24,314 bases of DNA from a virus: IMG/VR virus record IMGVR_UViG_3300023284_000416, positions 1 to 24,314 of that record. One strand, written 5' to 3'. The notes beneath the pieces are model-generated. The model was given only the letters and a program-made list of their open reading frames with translations. It was not told the DNA's origin and did no database searches. Every line of letters begins with the position of its first letter. Positions within the stretch are counted from its first letter, which is position 1. Below, one piece after another: positions 7,629-14,218 of the stretch. The translations under genes and the position numbers were made by a program.

Positions 7629-10105
7629 TGGCCAACGAGAATCAACTACCTCCGGTAAGCCTCGTAGCCCGTGATTTCAACACGATCCGGGACGCGCTGA
7701 TAGGTCACGTCCAGACCTTCTTCGGGGACGACCAGGACGATTTCCTGGAGTCCAATCTGGGCATTATGATCCTGGAGATGGTTGCCTTCATCGGCGACAA
7801 CATCAGCTTCTACATAGACCGCTCCAGCAACGAAGCCTTCCTGCCCACGGCTCAGAGCCGCCGGAACGTCCTCAACCTCGTCAAGCTGGTCGGATTCGTC
7901 CCCAGGACGGCTACGCCGGCCCTGGTGCCCTTGCAGGCCCTGTTCCAGGCCGTACAGGCTGCCACGACGACGATCAATGCCGGCACCCAGGTCACAGACC
8001 CCAATGGCACGATCTACGAGATTCTCCAGAATGTCAACATCCCGGCCGGCGTGCTCGACAGCAGGGCCGTCGTGGTCACGGCCGAAGTGCTCATCACCGC
8101 TCCTGGAGTCACGACCGTATTCAGCTTGCAACTGCTGAATCTCAATATCAATAAAAACAGCATCGCAATGACCCATACGGTTCCGGGTCCCACGACGCAC
8201 ACGGACGGCGTGGACGATGGGAACGGGGGCCTGTCCGGGACCAACATCGCCAGCGGTACAATCGACTACGACACGGGCGAGATCGAGATCACGTACACGG
8301 TGGCTCCAGCCGTTGGTACGGACATCCTCATCAGCTATACCTTTGAGGTTCCGATCACGGCCTTCGAGGGCCAGAGCGCTTCGGACACATTCTCCTCAGA
8401 CGGCACAGGATTCCAGGAACTCAAACTCACCCAGACTCCCGTGCTCGTGGACCCGCTCATCCGAACGACCCTGCCGGTCCCGGATGCTGCCCCGATCACT
8501 GTGAAGGTGGACGCGGTTGTATGGACCCGAGTGGAGTCCTTTGTAACGGCCGGCCCGACCAGCGAGGTCTACGTCCTGGAGATCGACGAGAACGATAACG
8601 TCACCATCCAGTTCGGAGACAACATCCAAGGCAAGATTCCGCCGCAGGGCATTGGCAACGTCGTCATCGACTACCGGATCGGTGGTGGTCTGGTCGGCAA
8701 CATTGCGATCAACTTCATCGACACCAGCATCAACGGGACCTCGGGCGGGAACCCGGTCAGCTTAACTATCAGGAACCCGGAGCGTGGCTCTGGTGGCGCT
8801 GAGAGGCAATCTACGGCGGAGATCAAGCTAGAGGCTCCTCGCTTTGCCCGGACCAATGACACGGGCACGACCGAGGAAGACTTCGATACACTGTCCTCGA
8901 CGTTCAGTGACCCGAGTGCTGGTACAGTGGCTCGGGCGAAGTCTCGTCTCACCCCCGTCCAAACTATCGACGCAGAGCAGATCGTCAATAGCCAGGTGAT
9001 CGCGTCTGGAGACGGATCGAAACTTTCCTTCGACAGTGCTGCCAACATCGAAGACCTGCCATTCGCCCGCGTGCCACTGATCTTCAACGCTACCGATCCG
9101 AGGATCACGATCACGGCTACGGTCTCGTCCAGCGCCGTGGTCATAACGGATGACGGGGCCGGAGCCCTGAGCGGTACAAGCGTGACCGGAGCGATCAATC
9201 AGACTACTGGTGAATGGACGTTGGTGTTCACGGGTACTGCTCCCGACGTTGGGACAAACATCACGGCTACTTATGCTGTACAGGAGAAGCAGTTCGAGCT
9301 TCCATCCAACAACATCGAGATATACGCCTGGGCCTTTGACGCACTCGGGAATTTGGTCCAGCCCAGCACGCCACTCAAGGACGCGCTCAAGGACTTCCTG
9401 GACGGAAAGAAGGTCCTGAACACCTCTGTGCAGGTAATCGACGGACTGAACATCACGGTCGATTACGACATGACCGTGGAGTTTGATACTCAGGTGGCGC
9501 AGTCGGATACGGAGGATTTGATCCAATCTACCCTGGAGGCTTTCTTTGCCTCCAGCGTGAATGTCGAGCCCGGAGACACGATCAAGCTGGCCGCGATCTA
9601 TGACGTGCTGTTCCCACTCAGGGGGATCATCTCCGTCATCATCGACAATATCACGGTCAAGCAGCAGATTGGTATCTCGGATGGCTCGGACATCGTCTTC
9701 CGGACTGACGAGGCTCTGTTCTCCACTGCTGCGGCTCCAGGGCTGTTCATCCCATCTGGCCGGGTCCCGATCAAGAAAACTGCTGGGACGATCAAGGTCT
9801 CCAAGATCGACACGCTTGGCGTGGAGACGGCGTTGGGGGCTGATGCCAGTTTCATAGTCGTTGGAGGCGACGACGTTGCAGTCTTCGATGTTACCGGGCT
9901 CTTGGATACTGGCTCCACCTTGAATCTCGCTACAGGACGCTTTCAAATCTTCCTGGACTCAACCGACACCGCCAACACCCGGTACTTCCTGGAGTTCATC
10001 CTCGACAACGACACGGCCGGCCAGGGTATCCTGGATGTTGTGGTCGGCGTGTTCGAGATCGCCGTCCTGGGTGACATTGTCGTCAACAGTGTGAAGATCA
10101 ACTGA
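7628..10105 (+). CDS. gpJ/T4 gp6-like baseplate wedge protein with inserted beta modules
   Basis: An 825-residue protein, much longer than P2 gpJ. The N-terminus (15-100), with DFNTIRDAL, DDFLESNLGIMILEMVAFIGD and RRNVLNLVKLVGF, is typical of Baseplate_J proteins. The core continues at about 290-450 (ENDNVTIQFGDNIQGKIPP) and at 575-680. Inserted in it are beta modules at about 155-245 and 457-552, with DDGNGGLSGT or DDGAGALSGT, then a TG turn, then AP..GT.I..sY. A weaker third copy lies near 682-795. A similar module sits in the next tail protein. These look like Ig-like decoration domains. The stop lies in TGATG; the next real tail gene lies 640 bases on because an HNH gene has been inserted. 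Confidence 0.85.
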   Translation: MANENQLPPVSLVARDFNTIRDALIGHVQTFFGDDQDDFLESNLGIMILEMVAFIGDNISFYIDRSSNEAFLPTAQSRRNVLNLVKLVGFVPRTATPALVPLQALFQAVQAATTTINAGTQVTDPNGTIYEILQNVNIPAGVLDSRAVVVTAEVLITAPGVTTVFSLQLLNLNINKNSIAMTHTVPGPTTHTDGVDDGNGGLSGTNIASGTIDYDTGEIEITYTVAPAVGTDILISYTFEVPITAFEGQSASDTFSSDGTGFQELKLTQTPVLVDPLIRTTLPVPDAAPITVKVDAVVWTRVESFVTAGPTSEVYVLEIDENDNVTIQFGDNIQGKIPPQGIGNVVIDYRIGGGLVGNIAINFIDTSINGTSGGNPVSLTIRNPERGSGGAERQSTAEIKLEAPRFARTNDTGTTEEDFDTLSSTFSDPSAGTVARAKSRLTPVQTIDAEQIVNSQVIASGDGSKLSFDSAANIEDLPFARVPLIFNATDPRITITATVSSSAVVITDDGAGALSGTSVTGAINQTTGEWTLVFTGTAPDVGTNITATYAVQEKQFELPSNNIEIYAWAFDALGNLVQPSTPLKDALKDFLDGKKVLNTSVQVIDGLNITVDYDMTVEFDTQVAQSDTEDLIQSTLEAFFASSVNVEPGDTIKLAAIYDVLFPLRGIISVIIDNITVKQQIGISDGSDIVFRTDEALFSTAAAPGLFIPSGRVPIKKTAGTIKVSKIDTLGVETALGADASFIVVGGDDVAVFDVTGLLDTGSTLNLATGRFQIFLDSTDTANTRYFLEFILDNDTAGQGILDVVVGVFEIAVLGDIVVNSVKIN

Positions 10106-10129
10106 TGACAACCCCACCAACCATAGGGA

Positions 10130-10660
10130 TCACATTGCGATTTTGGTTTGTCGTGCTGGTGGGTTGGATAGGTATACTTGAGCAGCTTGAAGCGCGAGTG
10201 GATTCTCTTCCAAGAAGCCTAGAACGGCGTTACACAGTGAACACAATAGACCACGGACTTCTCCTGTTTTGTGGTCGTGGTCAACCTGTAACCTTTTGTC
10301 TCTACAGGTTGAACTCTCTCGTCTGCAAATGGCACACTTACCACCCTGTGCCACAAATAGCCTATCGTAGTCCTTTAGACCTATGCCATATCTCCTCAGC
10401 AAATTTTTGTTCCGATGCCAATCCTTATTGTTATGGTAATGAGCCTTTGCCTTTTCACAGACGCTCTTTTTGTTCCGCTCGTACCATTTGCGAGACTGGA
10501 TTCGCACACTTTCCCTACGGGCTGGGTTGTTTGCAGCATAGGCTCTTTGTGTGGCGTTTGTACACTCACGACATTGCGGCTTTAACCCATCTGGGCTACA
10601 AGAATACCTGCCAAAATCGCATAGCGGTTTGGTGCTCTTACACTTTGTACAGGTTTTCAT
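10130..10660 (-). CDS. Endonuclease VII-like HNH homing endonuclease, antisense in the baseplate operon
   Basis: A 176-residue protein. The C-terminal half is a recombination endonuclease VII domain (PF02945). It has CAIC at 109-112, LQVDHDHKTGEVRG with catalytic-type DHDH at 127-130, then CSLCN at 140-144; the four cysteines would bind zinc. The N-terminus adds a second CxxC pair (C4/C7 and C30/C33) followed by a basic helical linker (39-90), probably for DNA recognition. Stand-alone genes of this kind are mobile in phages. It lies on the strand opposite the tail operon, exactly between gpJ and gpI. The A+T content and codon use are visibly unlike the flanking genes, as expected for a later arrival. 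A candidate promoter precedes it. Confidence 0.88.
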   Translation of the reverse strand: MKTCTKCKSTKPLCDFGRYSCSPDGLKPQCRECTNATQRAYAANNPARRESVRIQSRKWYERNKKSVCEKAKAHYHNNKDWHRNKNLLRRYGIGLKDYDRLFVAQGGKCAICRRESSTCRDKRLQVDHDHKTGEVRGLLCSLCNAVLGFLEENPLALQAAQVYLSNPPARQTKIAM

Positions 10661-10695
10661 TTGGTTTTTCCAGGCTGGTGGCTCTTGATCCTCAT

Positions 10696-10724
10696 ACTAT
10701 ATATTTTCAGAGGACAGGATACAA
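10696..10724 (-). promoter_or_regulatory. Candidate sigma70-type promoter for the antisense HNH gene
   Basis: On the minus strand TTGTAT (10724-10719) and TATAGT (10701-10696) are separated by 17 bases. The matches to consensus are four of six and five of six. Transcription would start near 10689, about 30 bases before the ATG at 10660. This would let the HNH gene be expressed independently of the tail operon. Confidence 0.45.
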
Positions 10725-10745
10725 CCTAAAGTCAGGAAAGGCATA

Positions 10746-12341
10746 ATGGCTCTCAGACTCGACCTAGCCTCGCTGCCAGACATCTATGCTCTGTTCCCGG
10801 AGCATACGAGGGTCGAGGACAATTTCATCGTCGGCAGCGACGGTGTGGAGTTTCAATGGGATGACCCCTCGGTCCAGTGGGACGAGGTGGGCGTCCAGTG
10901 GGACAAGCTCACCTTCCCGGAGCCGATCCTGCGTTTGACCACACGGGTCCTCCAGCGCGAGTTGAACCAGTTCGTTCAGGACGTAGACAAGTTCCTGACC
11001 ATATTCGACGTGGACGCGGCCGATCCGGAGTTCCTGCCTTACCTCGCCAGTCTCCTTGGCTTCACTCTCAACACCGAGGTTGGGGACTTGGAGCAGCGTG
11101 AGTTCATCAAGAAGCTCGTAAACTGGTACAGGATAAAGGGAACCAGGCAGTCGTTCTTTGTCATGTTCCGGTCTCTGGGCTTCGAGCCTACGATCCTCCA
11201 GCTATACCAGATCAACAGTGAGCCAGCGGTGGTCTCGGGATCACCAGTGGATGTGGTGACTGGCTTTGAGCCTGACCTGCTTCAGGACAACACGATAGAC
11301 AACGAGGTCATCGCTACCGGAGACGGGATCACTACTGCCTTCGGCGACTTCTTCCTCAACAATGCTGCACTCATGCGTGGGACCGTTCAGATCACTGTTG
11401 AGGACGTGGGCCTCCGGGCCACTGACACCGCTGGTCTCATCGACCCGTCCAAGGGCACGATGGATGGTCCTGGCTTCATCAGTGGCACGACCGTTGAGTA
11501 CAAGAGCGGCAAGATCGTGGCACTTACCTTCGACACCGCTCCAGCCACTGGCAAGGAGATTCGGGTCAGCTACAGCTTCTTCCGGGACGCTTACCCCAAC
11601 CCCTACGACAATGCCGAGAGCTTCGATGTGCCATTCGCGTCTGGGATCGAGGTCTTCAGCAGCGACGTGGCATTCCGGTCCAGCTTCTTTGACCTAACGC
11701 TGACGCCGATCAACCCAGCCCTTGGCCTCGACATTACAATCATTATCCGAATCTTAGACCTGCTCGATAGGGTCAAGCCAGCGCACTCGGTAGTCCGTAA
11801 CTTGACGCTCGCTATCATCTTGGAGGACCTGCTGGTACTGTCGGATGAACTGGCGATCATCCTGAAGTTCGTTCCAGAGTTCTTCCCGACTGACCTGACT
11901 CTCTATCATGGGAAGGGCCTCGACATAGCCTGTGATCCCTTCGCTGCCTTGAGGGACGGGCTCGGTGTACATCCAGGACAGCCGGCCGCGAATCCTATCC
12001 AGAGTGGCACGGTCACCTTTGACGCTGCTCCAACGACATTGAGCTTCACTACGGCCCTCGTAGTCCTCGGAGCACCAAACCTCTCTGTACCGACGAAGGG
12101 GCCGATCAACGGAGAGGCCAGAGCCATCAGTTCCATCGTGGACGGAGGCAGCTTTCGTACGGTAAACTTGTCTACTGCTCTGTCCGTGGCACCAACTGTC
12201 GGTGACAGTTTCTCGCTCCTGGACGGAACTGCTCAGAGGGATCGGCTCACCACTGATCCGCAGGACGAGCTTGAGTTCGAGAAGTTCAATCAGCCAGGAA
12301 ATACATCTGCTGGTCCACCGATCCTGTTAGGAGTCCTATAG
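10746..12341 (+). CDS. gpI-like phage tail protein (baseplate) with an inserted beta module
   Basis: This 531-residue protein begins like P2 gpI-family tail proteins. It has LDLASLPDIYALFPEH at 5-20, then LQRELNQFVQDVDKFLTIFDVDAAD, FLPYLASLLGF (97-107) and KLVNWYRIKGTRQSFFVMF (123-141). In P2-like tails gpI links the baseplate wedge to fibres. Residues 37-54 contain three QWD repeats spaced by seven. Residues 187-279 form a beta module like those in the gpJ-like protein (GDGITTAF ... GFISGT ... SGKI ... TFDTAPATGKEIRVSYSF). The start has its own site, AGGAAAGG, 5 bases upstream of the ATG. This ATG overlaps the stop of an open plus-strand frame across the HNH insertion. Confidence 0.8.
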   Translation: MALRLDLASLPDIYALFPEHTRVEDNFIVGSDGVEFQWDDPSVQWDEVGVQWDKLTFPEPILRLTTRVLQRELNQFVQDVDKFLTIFDVDAADPEFLPYLASLLGFTLNTEVGDLEQREFIKKLVNWYRIKGTRQSFFVMFRSLGFEPTILQLYQINSEPAVVSGSPVDVVTGFEPDLLQDNTIDNEVIATGDGITTAFGDFFLNNAALMRGTVQITVEDVGLRATDTAGLIDPSKGTMDGPGFISGTTVEYKSGKIVALTFDTAPATGKEIRVSYSFFRDAYPNPYDNAESFDVPFASGIEVFSSDVAFRSSFFDLTLTPINPALGLDITIIIRILDLLDRVKPAHSVVRNLTLAIILEDLLVLSDELAIILKFVPEFFPTDLTLYHGKGLDIACDPFAALRDGLGVHPGQPAANPIQSGTVTFDAAPTTLSFTTALVVLGAPNLSVPTKGPINGEARAISSIVDGGSFRTVNLSTALSVAPTVGDSFSLLDGTAQRDRLTTDPQDELEFEKFNQPGNTSAGPPILLGVL

Positions 12342-12791
12342 ATGACTCAAGGATTCGACCCAACCGTACCACAGGTGCTCTCGGACCTGCTCTCTCCCGA
12401 GATGCGGACCAACTTGCTGGCCCTTGTCACGTCTCACGCTGGCCCAACTGAACCTACTGGAGCTACGCAGGGATTCGTATGGCTGGACACGAGCGTCCCA
12501 TCGAACCTGAAGCTCAAGCAGCACAATGGGACGGCCTTCGTCACCCTATTCCAATTTATCAACTCCACGCCCCTTGCCTCTGGGGCCGTGACGAAGTTCG
12601 TTCACACCCAGACTCCAGTTGCTTCTCCGTGGAGTATCAACCATGCTCTGGGGACTCTCGATGTGGTGGTGATCGTCTACGATGCCAGTGACGAAGTGAT
12701 TATCCCTGACAAGATTATCCTTACCGACGCAAACAACATCAGCATTGAGTTCACGCCGGCTCAGTCTGGAAAGGCCGTCATAATCGGCTAG
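12342..12791 (+). CDS. Small tail fibre-associated protein
   Basis: A 149-residue protein directly after the gpI-like gene, with no gap. Residues about 45-70 (GFVWLDTSVPSNLKLKQHN) are a short motif common in phage fibres and in proteins that sit on the baseplate. Residues 88-148 (FVHTQTPVASPWSINHALG ... VVVIVYDASDEVIIPD ... GKAVIIG) match a repeated beta domain common at the C-termini of short fibre proteins, with the HTQ..P...W...H.LG pattern. It is probably a fibre tip or connector. No chaperone or peptidase signature is seen. The TAG stop overlaps the ribosome binding site of the next gene. Confidence 0.55.
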   Translation: MTQGFDPTVPQVLSDLLSPEMRTNLLALVTSHAGPTEPTGATQGFVWLDTSVPSNLKLKQHNGTAFVTLFQFINSTPLASGAVTKFVHTQTPVASPWSINHALGTLDVVVIVYDASDEVIIPDKIILTDANNISIEFTPAQSGKAVIIG

Positions 12792-12800
12792 GAGAAGACA

Positions 12801-13424
12801 ATGCTCTGGACGAAACTACCTTCCGGGCTGATCGTGCCCAAGGACCACAAGGCCCTAACCGAGCTTGGGGGCCGGTCCAGGAGAGGTATGCAGGATGCCC
12901 TGACCATGCGTGGGCATTTGGACATCATCAAGGTCCATGAGAATGGGACTCCGTGGACTCCTCGGTACGACGACGGTGGCCGGTTCATCCCACCGGCTGA
13001 TTGGAAGTCACGCAGACGAGACCTCGTCTATTCTCGTCGTAACCTGATCGTCACATTGGGCCGGGAGTCGGCAGCCCAACTTGTCGGTCTGGGTGGTGGA
13101 GGAGCCAGCCTCAACAAGCACCTCGGTTTCATGGCATTTGGCCGAGGTTCCGGAGGCGGGGCGACTCTACCCCTTCCGGCCAACACTGCTTTGCTCATCG
13201 AGACGCTCCGAAAGACTGTCACAATCACTTTCCCGCTCACCACCACGGTTCAGGCAGATGCTGTGGTAGCTTCGACCGAACTCATCGTGCCACCCAATGA
13301 CGTGATCGACGAGGCTGGTCTGTTCAGTGCAGACAATACGAGCATGTTCACACACCGTACCTTCCCGACGCAGACCCATACGTCGGCGTTTTCCTTTGAA
13401 TTTCGCTGGCGCATCGTGTTATAA
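12801..13424 (+). CDS. Structural tail protein of unknown family
   Basis: A 207-residue protein. The start is supported by AGGAGAAG at 12790-12797, just before ATG 12801. The N-terminal part is polar, with no signal peptide. The middle has a glycine-rich stretch, LVGLGGGGASLNKHLGFMAFGRGSGGG (about 94-119). The C-terminal part (about 130-207) is beta-rich and ends FSFEFRWRIVL. Proteins of this type lie between the gpI-like gene and the fibre in some myoviruses and are likely structural. I do not recognise a named family. The stop lies inside a 14-base perfect palindrome. Confidence 0.5.
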   Translation: MLWTKLPSGLIVPKDHKALTELGGRSRRGMQDALTMRGHLDIIKVHENGTPWTPRYDDGGRFIPPADWKSRRRDLVYSRRNLIVTLGRESAAQLVGLGGGGASLNKHLGFMAFGRGSGGGATLPLPANTALLIETLRKTVTITFPLTTTVQADAVVASTELIVPPNDVIDEAGLFSADNTSMFTHRTFPTQTHTSAFSFEFRWRIVL

Positions 13425-13428
13425 CACG
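13415..13428. repeat. 14-base perfect palindrome at the end of the structural gene
   Basis: CGTGTTATAACACG is a perfect palindrome. It covers the last codons and the TAA stop of the preceding gene and ends 10 bases before the homing endonuclease ATG. It could be part of a dimer-binding site, a cut site or a remnant of insertion. It is too short, with no T run, to be a terminator. Confidence 0.6.
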
Positions 13429-13438
13429 TAGGTATAAC

Positions 13439-14218
13439 ATGGAACTACCGACCAAAATACCCTGTCTGATTTGCGGCAAGATGCTTGGCGTGCTCAACAA
13501 GCACGTGAAGTTCGTGCATGGCATCTCGGGAGATGAATACAAAGCCAAGTACGGTGGCGAGGTCGTGGCCCCAGCGGTCCTGGCCAAGCGCACACGTAGC
13601 TGCAAGCGCTTCTGGAACACACCAGAGGGTAAGGACAAGGCTCGTGACCGATGTGCCCTCAACACCCCAGAGAACATTGCGGCCCGATCCCACATCATCG
13701 CAGCAGCCAACCGCAACCCAGCCCACAAGAAGGCTCGGGCCGAAGGCTTCAAGCGGTGGGTATACGAGACGGAAGACGGTAGGAAGTTCAGAGACTCTCA
13801 GGCTAAGAGCATGAAAGGCAAGGCGGAGAGGATTTGGAAAGACGATTCCTTTAGGGAAAAGATGAGAGAGGTAGGCCGGAGGAACTTCCAACGGGTCAGT
13901 GCACATAACGTGGACCCTAACGGCCTTGAGCTAAGATTCTACGAGATCGCCCTCCAGGCCGGGATCGACGTGACCTATACCGATCACAAGTTCTGGAAAC
14001 GGTTGAAAGATGGTCGATCTATCACACCAGACTTCATGGTTGATGGGCTGGTCATCGAGATATACGGTGACTACTGGCATAGGGGTGATGATCCTCAAGA
14101 CCGTATTAACGATTGGGATTCTGTTGGCCTGACAGCCATCGTCATTTGGGAACACGAGATGAAAGAACCGGAGCAGGTGCTACAGCGCCTAGCTGGCTTC
14201 TTGGAGGATGTAGCCTAA
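13439..14218 (+). CDS. Vsr-like (EDxHD) homing endonuclease with a MucR-type zinc finger
   Basis: A 259-residue protein. Residues 9-38 form a MucR/Ros-like C2H2 finger (C9, C12, H22, H27, then HGISGDEYKAKYG). Residues 50-150 hold basic helical repeats, such as FWNTPEGKDKARDR and RIWKDDSFREKMREVGRRNF, like NUMOD-type DNA-binding linkers. The C-terminal nuclease has NGLE (E164), TPDFMVDG (D198), VIEIYGDYWH (E207, H214) and VIWEHEM (237 region). This is the order seen in very-short-patch-repair and EDxHD homing nucleases such as I-Bth0305I. Unlike the other two endonucleases here, it lies in the operon direction. Its stop overlaps the tailspike ATG (TAATG), so it may feed ribosomes to that gene. 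Confidence 0.82.
   Translation: MELPTKIPCLICGKMLGVLNKHVKFVHGISGDEYKAKYGGEVVAPAVLAKRTRSCKRFWNTPEGKDKARDRCALNTPENIAARSHIIAAANRNPAHKKARAEGFKRWVYETEDGRKFRDSQAKSMKGKAERIWKDDSFREKMREVGRRNFQRVSAHNVDPNGLELRFYEIALQAGIDVTYTDHKFWKRLKDGRSITPDFMVDGLVIEIYGDYWHRGDDPQDRINDWDSVGLTAIVIWEHEMKEPEQVLQRLAGFLEDVA

Noticed and set aside
8828-9946. 372-residue minus-strand frame
   Set aside because: Lies wholly opposite the gpJ-like gene, has Arg/Asp/His-heavy antisense composition and no motif or ribosome site.
10105-10746. 213-residue plus-strand frame as a tail protein gene
   Set aside because: Its product is Cys-rich and irregular, and the minus strand carries a clear endonuclease VII-like protein. Kept only as a finding about frame openness.
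14113-14217. Upstream extension of the tailspike gene
   Set aside because: It overlaps the endonuclease coding sequence; ATG 14218 fits the TAATG coupling and the fibre N-terminal motif.
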